A DNA stretch of 64,000 nucleotides, taken from Companilactobacillus nodensis DSM 19682 = JCM 14932 = NBRC 107160 (GTDB lineage Bacteria > Bacillota > Bacilli > Lactobacillales > Lactobacillaceae). Positions within the stretch are counted from its first letter, which is position 1. Every line of letters starts with the position of its first letter. Below are positions 1-9,322 of this stretch, piece after piece. The DNA is taken from the NCBI RefSeq assembly GCF_000615905.1, contig NZ_BAMN01000010.1, forward strand, positions 1 to 64,000, read 5' to 3'. The notes under the pieces were generated by a model that did not search any database, was not told the DNA's origin, and was given only the letters and a program-made list of their open reading frames with translations. A program made the translations under genes and the position numbers.

Positions 1-637
1 CATTGGTACAGCAATTACGAGAGCCTTCTTCAACTTCTTTAATAACCCTCTCGATCACGATACATTAGTAAATTACGTAAACAAATCTGAAACGGTCACA
101 CATGGTAAAGCATCTGGTTTAGATGCTCTAACAGTTATTTCAAACGCACCAGTCAATTCAGCAAAAAGGACCCTGTCGATTACTTTACTTTCAAAACAGA
201 TGGATTCTTAGTCATCGCTGATTCAGGTGTTAAAGGTAAAACCAAAGAAACTGTTTCTGACGTAAAAAAAATGTATGACAAAGATCCCAACGAAATTGGT
301 AATATTCTCAAGCAACTGGGTCAATGTACTAAAAAAACCAGTCTAGAATTGAGCGGCAATCGTTTAAAAGAATTAGGCAAACTTTTAGTGAAGCAATAAT
401 TTACTATCGCGATTAAATCTCGCAATTCCTAAGACAGACAAGTTAATTGAATCAGCCAACAATGCCGAAGCTCTTGGCAGTAAGATCACCGGTGGCGGTC
501 GTGGCGGATGTATTATTAGTCTGGCCAGAAACTTGACGAACGCGGAAATGATTCAAAAGGCACTGATTAAATCAGGTGCTGAACAAACATGGCTTCAACC
601 ACTTTCTATTTATGCGGAGGAATCAGATGGTGACTAA
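1..637 (+). pseudogene. mvk: Mevalonate kinase, 3' part, two frameshifts
   Basis: ATP-dependent phosphorylation of mevalonate, first kinase of the mevalonate route to isopentenyl diphosphate. The 5' end lies before the window. Three reading frames together give a GHMP-kinase C-terminus: HGKASGLDA near base 110 (the conserved K/N-xSGxD segment), then FTFKTDGFLVIADSG, then TGGGRGGCII near base 490, the glycine-rich C-terminal GHMP motif. One shift falls in an A5 run at 163-167 (A6 would restore the frame), the other near 391-395. The restored gene stops at 635-637 and overlaps mvaD by 11 bases, as expected for an operon. Because the pathway is essential and both neighbours belong to it, I think the breaks are read errors, not decay. 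Confidence 0.85.
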
Positions 638-1595
638 AACAGCTCGAGCTTATACAAATATTGCATTAATTAAGTACTGGGGAAAAAAGAATAAACAACT
701 TAAGCTGCCCTATACTAACAGTCTTTCTTTGACATTAGATCGTTTTTATACTGATACTAAGTCTGAAATAATCGATAGTGACAAAGACCAGATCCGTCTT
801 AACAACGAGTTATTAGATGATGCTCATAGTCAACGGATCGTTAAGTACTTAGACTTTGCTAGAAAATATTTTGATTTTAACGAACATTTTATTGTTGAAA
901 CAGTCAATCATGTCCCGACCTCTGCCGGATTTGCTTCGTCAGCATCTGGTTTTGCGGCTCTAGCTGCCTCATTGAACCAAACTATGAAATTAAATTTGAG
1001 TGATAGAGAATTGTCGATTCTGGCTAGAAATGGCTCTGGATCAGCTTCTCGCTCAATTTATGGTGGCTTTGTCGAGTGGATTTCAGGCACAAGCAATGAC
1101 ACTTCTTATGCCGTACCTATTGATGAACACCCCGATATTGATTTATCATTATTATCTGTTGTCATCAATCAAGATGCTAAAAAGGTTTCTAGCACTAATG
1201 GAATGGAAAGTAGCGTAAAAACCTCCCCTTTTTATGATAATTGGGTTACACTAGTGTCTTCGGAGATACACGAAATTAAGCAAGCAATTGCTCAAAAAGA
1301 TGTTCAAAAAATCGGTGAGTTATCAGAACACAATGCCATGAGTATGCACGCATTGACACTTTCGGCTGATCCATCATTTACGTACTTTGCACCAGAGACG
1401 ATCCAAGTTATACAACTTGTAAAATCTCTGCGCAATCAAGGTGTCTTCGCCTACGTAACCATTGATGCTGGGCCAAATGTAAAAATTATTTGTACTAAAG
1501 AATCAACTCCAGTTGTCCAAAAGTACATCAAAGATAACTTGCCCGCTGTCACCACAGTTGTCGCAAACATTGGTAATGGTATACAATACATCTGA
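627..1595 (+). CDS. mvaD: Diphosphomevalonate decarboxylase
   Basis: Converts mevalonate 5-diphosphate to isopentenyl diphosphate with ATP, releasing CO2 and phosphate; cytoplasmic. The 322-residue protein starts with the family signature ARAYTNIALIKYWGKK (residues 6-21), has the GHMP phosphate loop PTSAGFASSASG (97-108) and the late segment TIDAGPNVK that carries the catalytic aspartate. I chose the ATG at 627, preceded by GCGGAGG at 614-620; an in-frame start 51 bases earlier would add residues absent from the family. The gene overlaps the end of mvk and is followed after 25 bases by phosphomevalonate kinase. Confidence 0.95.
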   Translation: MVTKTARAYTNIALIKYWGKKNKQLKLPYTNSLSLTLDRFYTDTKSEIIDSDKDQIRLNNELLDDAHSQRIVKYLDFARKYFDFNEHFIVETVNHVPTSAGFASSASGFAALAASLNQTMKLNLSDRELSILARNGSGSASRSIYGGFVEWISGTSNDTSYAVPIDEHPDIDLSLLSVVINQDAKKVSSTNGMESSVKTSPFYDNWVTLVSSEIHEIKQAIAQKDVQKIGELSEHNAMSMHALTLSADPSFTYFAPETIQVIQLVKSLRNQGVFAYVTIDAGPNVKIICTKESTPVVQKYIKDNLPAVTTVVANIGNGIQYI

Positions 1596-1620
1596 TATTT
1601 ATATTGAAAGGTATGATATT

Positions 1621-2699
1621 TTGTCTACGGGAAAAGCACCTGGAAAATTATATTTAGCAGGAGAATACGCCGTTGTTGAAACTGGCTTCCCTGCTATAAT
1701 CGCATCAGTAAACCAATATGTGACTGCTCACATAACTAAATCGTTGAATGGTGGAACCATTCAATCAAAGAACCTCAATAAAGAACTTATCCATTGGGAC
1801 CGGCAAGGAACGGAACTTGTTTTTGACGATACTGAAAGTCAACTTCAATACATCTTGGCGGCCATTAATTTTGTCGAAAAATATGCACTCGAAAAAAACG
1901 TTAAGCTCGCTTACTACGACCTATTAGTAACTAGTGAACTTGACTCAAAAGATGGTAAAAAGTATGGCCTCGGTTCATCAGCTGCCGTTACAGTGGCGGT
2001 TGTTAAAACCCTTGGTGACTTCTACCATCTCGATTTGTCTGCCATGGATGTCTATAAACTGTCAGCTATCGCCCACCTGTCCGTTCAAGGCAATGGTAGC
2101 CTTGGAGACATTGCTGCAAGTGCCTTTGGTGGCATCGTAGCGTACAAATCACCTGATCGTAACTGGGTCTTCAACATGATCAAAAATCACAGTTTAACTA
2201 AATTATTAGAATTGAACTGGCCTGAATTAAAGATTGAAACACTAACATTGCCAAGTGACCTAGAATTAACTGTCGGTTGGACAGGAAGTCCTGCTTCAAC
2301 ATCAATTCTAGTTGATCGTATTGCCTTGACTAAGGCTCAAAAGGTTGATAAATATCAAACTTTTTGAAGTCTAGCCGACAAAACGTTGAAAACTTAATCG
2401 AGGGCTTCCGTAACAGTAATTCAGAAATGATCAAAGAAATGATCAGTAAGTATCGCACCCTCTTAGCTGACCTGGCTGAGTTCAGTGATGTTCATATCGA
2501 AACAGAGATGCTGACACAGTTGTGTGACATTGCCGAAAAACTTGGTGGTGCTGCTAAAACATCCGGTGCCGGTGGCGGAGATTGTGGAATTGTCATCAGT
2601 GATCACAACCTCAAACTAGAAAAATTAAAACAAGAATGGGAAAAAGTTGGAATTACTCCCCTATCCTTAAAAATTGGAGAAATAATCGCTAATGCCTAA
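1621..2699 (+). pseudogene. mvaK2: Phosphomevalonate kinase, one frameshift
   Basis: Phosphorylates mevalonate 5-phosphate in the mevalonate pathway. The first frame begins STGKAPGKLYLAGEYAVVE and contains the GHMP loop GLGSSAAVTV; the second frame holds the C-terminal glycine motif TSGAGGGDCGI. The frame breaks in a T5 run at 2361-2365; a sixth T joins YQTF to LKSSRQNVENL without loss. The TTG at 1621 has GAAAGG nine bases upstream and matches the usual family start; an ATG at 1576 lies inside mvaD. It overlaps fni by 8 bases. The gene should be essential, so a sequencing error is more likely than a real lesion. Confidence 0.88.
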
Positions 2700-3741
2700 A
2701 CAGGACGAACAAATTCAACGTAAAGTTGAACATTTATTTTTGGCAGAAAAGTATTTTACTGATGAATCATATGCTGACTTCGATAGCATAAGATTACTTC
2801 ATGATGCTGTACCCGAATTGAATTATCGTGATATTGATTTGAGTACTGACATTTTGGGGAATAAATTCAGTCTTCCATTTTATTTCAATGCAATCACAGG
2901 CGGATCTAAACAATCCGCCCGTTTTAATATGAACTTAGCTCAACTTGCTAAAAAATTGGATATCCCTGTATCAAGTGGTTCAATGGGCGTTTATTTACGC
3001 ATACCTGAAACAAAAGATACGTTCACACCATTGCGCGAATACAATCCCGACGGCTTCGTTATCGCTAATGTGTCCGCAAAAGCTAATGCTGCACAAGCAC
3101 AACAAGCAATCGACTTACTTCACGCCAATGCCTTGCAAGTTCATTTGAATGTCATTCAAGAACTGGCTATGCCTGAAGGCGACAAATCATTTTTCTGGTT
3201 AGATAACATTAAAGAAATCGTTGAAAAGATCAACGTTCCAGTTGTCGTTAAGGAAGTTGGCTTCGGTATTTCAAAAGATACTATGCAAAAGTTGATCGAT
3301 GTCGGTGTGAAGTATATTGATATTTCTGGTTTCGGTGGTACTGACTTTGCTCAGATCGAATCCGCAAGAAACCACGAGATCGATTTAACTTACTTGGATC
3401 AATTCTCAATGTCGACTGTCGAATCATTGATCGAAGCACAGCCTCATATGGACAATGTAACGATTTTTGCCTCTGGTGGTATTCGAACACCAATGGACGT
3501 TGTCAAAGCTCTTAGAATGGGTGCTAGTGCTGTTGGTATGTCTGGACTAGTGTTACATCATCTGCAAAAGTATTCTCTTGCTGAAGCCACATTGTTTTTT
3601 GAAAGCTTTGCTAAACAAATTCAGATTATTATGGCACTACTTGGTGCCAAGAATATCGATGAAATCAAAAAAGCTCCCATCATTTTTGATGAGAACTTAG
3701 TTAATTACGCTAAACAAAGAAAGATTGAATTACCTTCTTAA
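2692..3741 (+). CDS. fni: Isopentenyl-diphosphate isomerase, type 2
   Basis: FMN- and NADPH-dependent interconversion of isopentenyl and dimethylallyl diphosphate. The 349-residue TIM-barrel protein shows FYFNAITGGS near residue 65 (FMN-binding start of the barrel), VHLNVIQELAMPEGD around 145, VVVKEVGFGIS near 185 and the phosphate-binding FASGGIRTPMDVVKAL near 260, all typical of the type 2 family. It is the last gene of the mevalonate operon, starting inside the end of phosphomevalonate kinase. Its 3' end overlaps the convergent rsmF gene by 12 bases, leaving no room for a separate terminator. Confidence 0.95.
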   Translation: MPKQDEQIQRKVEHLFLAEKYFTDESYADFDSIRLLHDAVPELNYRDIDLSTDILGNKFSLPFYFNAITGGSKQSARFNMNLAQLAKKLDIPVSSGSMGVYLRIPETKDTFTPLREYNPDGFVIANVSAKANAAQAQQAIDLLHANALQVHLNVIQELAMPEGDKSFFWLDNIKEIVEKINVPVVVKEVGFGISKDTMQKLIDVGVKYIDISGFGGTDFAQIESARNHEIDLTYLDQFSMSTVESLIEAQPHMDNVTIFASGGIRTPMDVVKALRMGASAVGMSGLVLHHLQKYSLAEATLFFESFAKQIQIIMALLGAKNIDEIKKAPIIFDENLVNYAKQRKIELPS

Positions 3742-5082
3742 CCCCTTTGGATAAACGTTTTTGATTTGATTGTTACTGTATCTGCCCCAGCTGAATAGCT
3801 TGTCTTGATAACTCAGACCGATCCATTTGTTGTCAAACTCAGGTTTGTCGGTTAAGATGATCGATTCACCATACATGTAAGTTTCAAATTGATCATCATT
3901 TAATTTATAGATAGCTTTTAACTTAGTAGGTTCGATTGCCAATATCCATGCGATATCAGGCTCGAACCTATTTTTTTTGAATTCGCCGAGTTTCAATCCA
4001 TTGCGCAATACATGTAATGACTTGAAACGGTTATCCAAGCTAGCTGCTTGATACAAGAAGTCACTGACCTTGAACCAATTATTCTCAGCAAGATCTATCA
4101 AGTTAGCTTTAGCAAACTTATCCAGCAATTTGACTTCTTCTTTACCAATACCAGTTGAAACGTTTTTCTCACGATTCTTAGCGGCTGCTCCAGACTTAGT
4201 CATCTTGCACATGAAATGTCCTTCACCTTCGAATTCATCAGGAAACATTCTCAATGCCTTGGTCAATTCTTGATTGTCATTCCCCCACTCTGGTTTGCCA
4301 TCTTCCATACCAGGGTATTTTTTGATTTCAGACAGCGACATCTCTTCATGCTGACTCAAAAAGTGATCTATATTCTCTTCATTCTCTTCTGGTGAGAATG
4401 TACAAGTCGAATAAACCAAGGTACCACCCGGCTTCAATAAATTGAACGCTGAGTCAAGGATATGTCGCTGACGGTTAGCACATTGTTCGACATAATCTAA
4501 TGACCAATACTTAACCGACTCAGGATCCTTACGAAACATCCCTTCACCAGAGCATGGAGCATCGACTAATATACGATCAAAATAACCTTCGAATTTTTTT
4601 TCAAAATCCTTTGGCGAATTATTGGTGACCACCGCATTAGTAATACCCATTCTTTCGATGTTAGACGAAAGAATACGTGCACGCTTGTTGTTTATTTCAT
4701 TGGTGACCAAAAGTCCTTGTGAGTCCATTTTGGTAGCAATATAAGTTGATTTACTTCCAGGTGCCGCGCAGAGATCCAAAACCTTGTCAGTCTTTTGTGG
4801 ATCCAACACTTCCGCAACATACATTGCACTTGGTTCTTGACTGTACAAATATCCGGCTTGATGATCGATCGAATTACCGTCAATATCACCATAGTAGCCA
4901 ACATCGCTGTACGGAATAGGTTCACTCAGATCAACATTAACGTTCTTATAATTTGGTTTTAAAGGATTGATACGAAAAGAATTACGACTGTCTGTCTCAA
5001 TTGCTGCGAAAAACTTATCCGCACGCTCACCCATTAATTTACGATATTTATCTTTAAAATCTGTACTTAACTCAACGTTCAT
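3730..5082 (-). CDS. rsmF: 16S rRNA cytosine-C5 methyltransferase, RsmF/NOL1-NOP2-sun family
   Basis: Methylates a cytosine in 16S rRNA using S-adenosylmethionine. The 450 residues carry the SAM motif VLDLCAAPGSKS (101-112), the proline-cysteine motif DAPCSGEG (174-181) and the catalytic STCTFSPEENE with C227. The C-terminal third (about 300-450) matches the extra RNA-binding region of long Firmicutes RsmF proteins. It lies 7 bases behind the membrane protein gene at 5090-6060 and may be transcribed with it. The exact target cytosine cannot be read from the sequence. Confidence 0.9.
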   Translation of the reverse strand: MNVELSTDFKDKYRKLMGERADKFFAAIETDSRNSFRINPLKPNYKNVNVDLSEPIPYSDVGYYGDIDGNSIDHQAGYLYSQEPSAMYVAEVLDPQKTDKVLDLCAAPGSKSTYIATKMDSQGLLVTNEINNKRARILSSNIERMGITNAVVTNNSPKDFEKKFEGYFDRILVDAPCSGEGMFRKDPESVKYWSLDYVEQCANRQRHILDSAFNLLKPGGTLVYSTCTFSPEENEENIDHFLSQHEEMSLSEIKKYPGMEDGKPEWGNDNQELTKALRMFPDEFEGEGHFMCKMTKSGAAAKNREKNVSTGIGKEEVKLLDKFAKANLIDLAENNWFKVSDFLYQAASLDNRFKSLHVLRNGLKLGEFKKNRFEPDIAWILAIEPTKLKAIYKLNDDQFETYMYGESIILTDKPEFDNKWIGLSYQDKLFSWGRYSNNQIKNVYPKGLRR

Positions 5083-5089
5083 AAATCTG

Positions 5090-6060
5090 TTACTCCACCT
5101 TTTTTACAAAGAATATTTGATATAAACCAATTAACACGGCAATCAATACCGAACTAGTCATGAACATGTTGAATGTATGATGACTAATAATTACGATGCG
5201 CCAACTGACGAATGCATAACCGATCGCATATGGGACCAATGTATAAATTAAATATCTCAACAATAGTCCATTACGATAGTTATTCTTCAGATCACCGGTT
5301 AAATGCGATCTCGTCAAATCAAAACGTAATGGTACCAAGATATAGAATTCCATTGCAATCGCTAAAGCAAATAGCAAAATAATTCCGACCATATACAATT
5401 CGCCATTATTATTGGTTTGTACACTACTGAAGTCATCGCTCTGAGGACTGTATTTGTACGATCCAGTCACATGCAGTGTTTTCTTAATCGTTGAATAGCT
5501 TTCCTTAGAGTTCAATGCTCGACCATCCAAGACGGCTATCACACCAGATAACTTGGTTTTTATCTGTGGCTGATTTGGTGAAAGTGAAACTAATGTTTGA
5601 CTATTCAAAATATCAGCACCATTGAATCCGATATTACCAATAACTGAGACATAACGTTTGCCAACTTTAATGTACTCCTGACTCTGCGGCTTGTAGCTTT
5701 CAATATCAGAATTTTTTCCTTGAACGCAAAGGGAATCTGTGATGAAAAGTCACTCTGCGAGAAGTATCTTCCTGAGGTTACAGGAATCTTATTGGCTTTT
5801 TTATGACTATATATGTAGCCAAAATCACTATTATCTTTATCAAAAAAGATAATTTGATAACTGGACAACTTTTGCTTATCCAAATCTTTAACAGCAGTAA
5901 CCAAAGACTTCTTGGAGTGTGTCTTCAAGACAACAGCACCATCGCTCATACCAAGTCGATTCATTGTATTGTTATATTTGATGGAATCACTCTTAGAGAT
6001 CGATACGCCAGTCAATAGAACCACTATCAAAATAATGATACTAGAAATAATTTTTTTCAT
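5090..6060 (-). pseudogene. Membrane protein resembling an ABC permease fragment, one frameshift
   Basis: Function unknown. Two frames join into one protein of about 320 residues: an N-terminal membrane anchor (residues 4-22), an extracellular domain of roughly 190 residues, then four hydrophobic stretches, ending FFVKKVE. This layout resembles one half of a MacB/FtsX-type permease, but I see no ATPase partner nearby. The frame breaks near 5712-5722, where the minus strand reads TTCAAGGAAAAAA; one extra base turns FKEKILI into FKGKNSDIE and restores the downstream frame. The start ATG at 6060 is preceded by GGGTGAG. It probably shares a transcript with rsmF. Confidence 0.6.
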
Positions 6061-6120
6061 TAATACTCACCCATATTTACACGTTTTGTATCTGATATCT
6101 TATTTTACACTACTAGCATA

Positions 6121-6157
6121 AAAAACACTCAGTCATTTTGGTGACCGAGTGTTCCTG
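6121..6157 (-). terminator. Intrinsic terminator after the methyltransferase-like gene
   Basis: On the minus strand AACACTCGGTCA and TGACTGAGTGTT form a hairpin with one mismatch, followed by a T6 run. It lies directly behind the stop of the 6158-6919 gene and separates it from the 6060 gene. Confidence 0.75.
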
Positions 6158-6919
6158 TTATTTTATCAAATAAACTGCATCATGTACTAAATCATATCGA
6201 GAATATATTTGGTTCAACTTATCAATTGCGGCTGAATCAACGTATTCAGCATTATCCCAGAATTCTTTACTGTTAGTTGCACCATACTTTTCACCAATAC
6301 AGATCAGCATCAAACCATACTTACGAATTCTCTTTAGGACTTCATAATCAATATCATCCCGATCAGGACTCCAAGCGAGTACAACGTAGTCAACATCGGC
6401 TTGGTACTTGTCAATTGCAGCTAAGGCATCCAAACTTTCAGTCTCAACTAACGGCTCATGTCCAGTTTTGCTTTGCTTTGACCAACTCTTATCATCAGTA
6501 CAGATAGATTGTTTGCCTAATGACTGCAGCTCTTTTGAGATGTACCCATTGCCTGCCATGATTTCCAAATACTTGGCATCACCCAATTCATCTGACCAAA
6601 CTTTCATAAAGTCCTTAGTGATAGTTGCCCAATATCCAAATCGTGTTTGGAGATAAGTTCTGAATTCACCTAAGTCATGGTCAAATGTGTTGAGATCAGC
6701 GGACATTGATTGAAAAGCAATCTCATCCAAGCTAATGTTGTGCTCCATGTAATAGCTGATTTCTTTCTCATTCAATTGAAATTGAGGAAAGTGGTATTTG
6801 GGAACATCCCCTGCTTCGAGTGCCTGGCAGGCATGTTCCATAAAATTAATTCTGGCATCAAAAACTTCACCATGTGGTAAAGCCTTTGTGTCGTCACGTA
6901 AATTCTCGATATATGTCAT
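6158..6919 (-). CDS. SAM-dependent methyltransferase-like protein
   Basis: A 253-residue soluble protein. Residues about 130-230 look like a class I methyltransferase core: YLEIMAGNGYIS is a plausible SAM-binding motif I, followed by CTDDKSW at the end of the second strand and VDYVVLAWSPDRDD at the fourth. The N-terminal 120 residues are helical and charged without a motif I know. Substrate unknown. It has its own terminator and is followed upstream, after 10 bases, by an acyltransferase gene on the same strand, so the two may be co-transcribed. It is also possible that the domain is a non-catalytic relative. Confidence 0.65.
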   Translation of the reverse strand: MTYIENLRDDTKALPHGEVFDARINFMEHACQALEAGDVPKYHFPQFQLNEKEISYYMEHNISLDEIAFQSMSADLNTFDHDLGEFRTYLQTRFGYWATITKDFMKVWSDELGDAKYLEIMAGNGYISKELQSLGKQSICTDDKSWSKQSKTGHEPLVETESLDALAAIDKYQADVDYVVLAWSPDRDDIDYEVLKRIRKYGLMLICIGEKYGATNSKEFWDNAEYVDSAAIDKLNQIYSRYDLVHDAVYLIK

Positions 6920-6929
6920 ATTATCTTCC

Positions 6930-7959
6930 TCAAGTTAAAAGTTTATTTATTAATGGAATCCTGCTCAAGAACCAAATCAGTACCAGAGAAAAAATCGTAG
7001 CAATGCCAAAGACTGATATAAAATCACTATCATGAACAAACTCCTGAGCAATTCTAATACCGATTCCATGAACTAAGTAGACTCCATATGCTAACGGTGC
7101 TATATATGCTAATATTCTAGACTCTTTATGAGAAGCGGTGCCACCAATTTGCTTAAAAAAACAAAAAATTAAAGCTTGCAAGAATTGGTGTCAAGATTGC
7201 CGGTGCGTATCCAATAATAGGAATATCAATATTTTTGTATTCATAATTTAAATAATTTATAAATATCATTATTACCAATATAAAGAAACTGAATAAAACA
7301 TTATTAAGCGGTGTGATTGGATCCTTCTTTACTAAAGATAATCGATAACCAAGTAAAAAATACCCTAAGGATTTGGACAAAAACATTAGGCTGCCCATTT
7401 CGTATACATCTAGCATTCTTCCGTACGGATTAGGTAACGCATGTGATAATGTTGGTATTAAAAAGTTCGTTACTAACCATAAAATAATTGCATAATCTAA
7501 AATTTTCAAATCAATATGATCAATCATCGACTTGAGTATTGGTGACAATAAGTAAAATCCAATCAACGGATACATGAACCAATATGCTTCTAATGTCGGC
7601 TTATGAATAATCATTCTCATGGACTTACCGACAACATTCCAGTCCAACTTGGAGTCCATCAACTGGAAAAATATCATGGTGATCAATGACCAGAGTATAA
7701 AAGGTACAACAACTCTAATCAAGCGATGCTTAAACAAATAACCAACACTGGCCGTTTTATAACTATTTAATATAGTAGCCCCACTAAGCATGAAGAAAAG
7801 CGGTACGGCTGGGGTTACGATGCAGATCATCAAACTTGCCAAATTCCAATTTTCAGTCGTTGGCATTTTGGCTAAAGCATTTGCCGTTGCGTGATTCATA
7901 ACAACGCCTAACATGGCAACCACTCTAATTAGATCCCAGTAAGTGATTCGGCTTCGCAA
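6930..7959 (-). pseudogene. Acyltransferase family 3 membrane protein, one frameshift
   Basis: Integral membrane O-acyltransferase of the type that acetylates cell-wall polymers or exopolysaccharides. The start RITYWDLIRVVAMLGVVMNH contains the conserved Asp-x-x-Arg and the catalytic-type histidine, and about ten hydrophobic segments follow, ending LAPLAYGVYLVHGIGIRIAQEF, typical of the C-terminal helices. The start is a TTG at 7959 behind GGAGGTGG. The frame breaks in an A7 run at 7155-7161; six bases would join FNFLFF to KQIGGT. Which polymer is modified is not visible. Confidence 0.8.
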
Positions 7960-8113
7960 AAGTTTCCACCTCCTATTACAAAAATATGACTTTTTTAATT
8001 ATACAATATGTTTGCTAGACAATTTGTTAAAAAATCATCTGAAAACTACACATTTATTTCCAATAATTCTGAAAAAGTGTAATATTCTAGTTAGTACATG
8101 TATGAGGTGAATT

Positions 8114-8776
8114 ATGAATAGAAATAATACAAGACGAAAGCCGGAACAAGAAGAAAGCGGCTGGAAGTTTTGGCTGCAGACCATTGCTTTGACGGTCGCG
8201 ATTTATGCAGTGTTTTTCCTATTGATGCAGTTTGTGTTTTCAAATGATAAGGTTTCAGGACCATCAATGCAACCGACGTTTGAAAATGGCGAAAAATTAA
8301 TCGCCGTTCGACACACTAACTTGCAACGTGGGGATGTCGTTGTACTAAAAGCACCTGATGAACCTGGTTCTTTTTATATTAAGAGAATCATCGGTCTGCC
8401 TGGCGATACTGTTACTTCAAAGAATAACAAGATGTACGTTAACGGTAAGAAACTTGATGAGAGTTTCCTAGATGCTGGTTCTAAGAAAAAAGAACCTGAT
8501 ACAAGTATCTATGCTGGTCGAGCATACAGTTATACATACAACTTCACTTTGAGCCAATTAGCCAAGACCGCTCCTGAGTGGCAACAGAGATACAGCACTT
8601 CTACTTTGAATAAGATCAAAGAAACAAACAAAGTACCTGCTGGTTCTTACTTCGTCATGGGAGATCACAGAACTGTTTCCAAAGATAGTCGTATTATTGG
8701 CTTTATCAACAAAAAAGCAATCGTTGGTGAAGTTAAGTGGCGTTACTGGCCAATCACTAGATGGTCAACATTTTAA
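8114..8776 (+). CDS. lepB: Signal peptidase I
   Basis: Membrane serine protease that removes signal peptides from exported proteins. One N-terminal membrane helix spans residues 20-42; the catalytic serine is S51 in SGPSMQPTF and the general base K90 in FYIKRIIGLPGD; the late motif GDHRTVSKDSRIIG is also present. Length 220 residues is normal for Gram-positive LepB/SipS. The start ATG follows GAGGTGA. It stands alone on the plus strand, divergent from the acyltransferase gene. Confidence 0.95.
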   Translation: MNRNNTRRKPEQEESGWKFWLQTIALTVAIYAVFFLLMQFVFSNDKVSGPSMQPTFENGEKLIAVRHTNLQRGDVVVLKAPDEPGSFYIKRIIGLPGDTVTSKNNKMYVNGKKLDESFLDAGSKKKEPDTSIYAGRAYSYTYNFTLSQLAKTAPEWQQRYSTSTLNKIKETNKVPAGSYFVMGDHRTVSKDSRIIGFINKKAIVGEVKWRYWPITRWSTF

Positions 8777-8838
8777 AAAATATACTCAATAAATTAAGTC
8801 TTAAATGATATGATGGACTTATCGGAGGTTATTTATTT

Positions 8839-9024
8839 ATGGACAAACCAAGTATAGCTGAATCAATTATTCAATTTGAACGTAGCAAGGATATGAATGA
8901 CACTCAATTTGCTTTTGAAAGTCACCTATCGGTTGAGCGAATTCATAATCTCAAATCTGGTGATTACGAAGCCACAGCAGATGAGAAGAAAATCATCTTA
9001 GAATATATTAAATTGCATCAATAA
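8839..9024 (+). CDS. Small helix-turn-helix-like protein, possibly LBP_cg2779 family
   Basis: A 61-residue protein with good coding character and a ribosome binding site TCGGAGG twelve bases before the ATG. Residues 18-45 (DTQFAFESHLSVERIHNLKSG) have the helix-turn-helix spacing seen in XRE-like domains. Similar orphan proteins occur in lactobacilli under the family name LBP_cg2779; this match is from memory. Own terminator immediately downstream. Role unknown; a small DNA-binding regulator is the natural guess. Confidence 0.65.
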   Translation: MDKPSIAESIIQFERSKDMNDTQFAFESHLSVERIHNLKSGDYEATADEKKIILEYIKLHQ

Positions 9025-9034
9025 AATTTCATCT

Positions 9035-9063
9035 ATAACGAGTCTTCGGACTCGTTATTTTTT
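9035..9063 (+). terminator. Intrinsic terminator
   Basis: Perfect hairpin ATAACGAGTC-TTCG-GACTCGTTAT with a UUCG tetraloop, followed by a T7 run, directly behind the 61-residue HTH gene. Confidence 0.95.
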
Positions 9064-9234
9064 TGGCTTTTTTCAGTTGCCTGTTATTCATTTGATTACA
9101 TGTGTATCGTTGAACTACGCTCCTCAAAAGATGGATCACCATCTTGTAATGAACTTTTAGTAAACCTGTTTATTAGGGCGTTACGATCTTTTTAGCATAT
9201 TCAAGCTTATGATATAAAATGAATTACTAGTAAA

Positions 9235-9263
9235 ATTACCTATATAATATTACTATAGGTAAT
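9235..9263. promoter_or_regulatory. Inverted repeat upstream of the XRE/TPR regulator
   Basis: ATTACCTAT (9235-9243) and ATAGGTAAT (9255-9263) are perfect inverted copies separated by 11 bases, one helical turn, 60 bases before the regulator start. The position and dyad symmetry suit an operator, possibly autoregulatory; this is inference. The rest of the 298-base gap holds only the upstream terminator and AT-rich DNA. Confidence 0.45.
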
Positions 9264-9322
9264 ATATAGTAAATATAGTTTCACATATTATTACTAATAC
9301 GATTATTACGGGGTACTTAAAT

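Noticed and set aside
1-637. True pseudogenisation of mevalonate kinase.
   Set aside because: The restored protein keeps its conserved motifs, and loss would be lethal without the alternative pathway; errors are more likely, though I cannot exclude a second copy elsewhere.
2361-2365. Programmed ribosomal frameshifting at the T5 run of phosphomevalonate kinase.
   Set aside because: No slippery heptamer with downstream structure is apparent, and nine other genes show the same kind of break, so an error is simpler.
9100-9195. Open frame of 31 codons on the plus strand (start CIVELRSSKDG) before the XRE/TPR regulator, considered as a pheromone peptide.
   Set aside because: No ribosome binding site, no signal-like hydrophobic core, and the frame may be a chance opening in an AT-rich gap.
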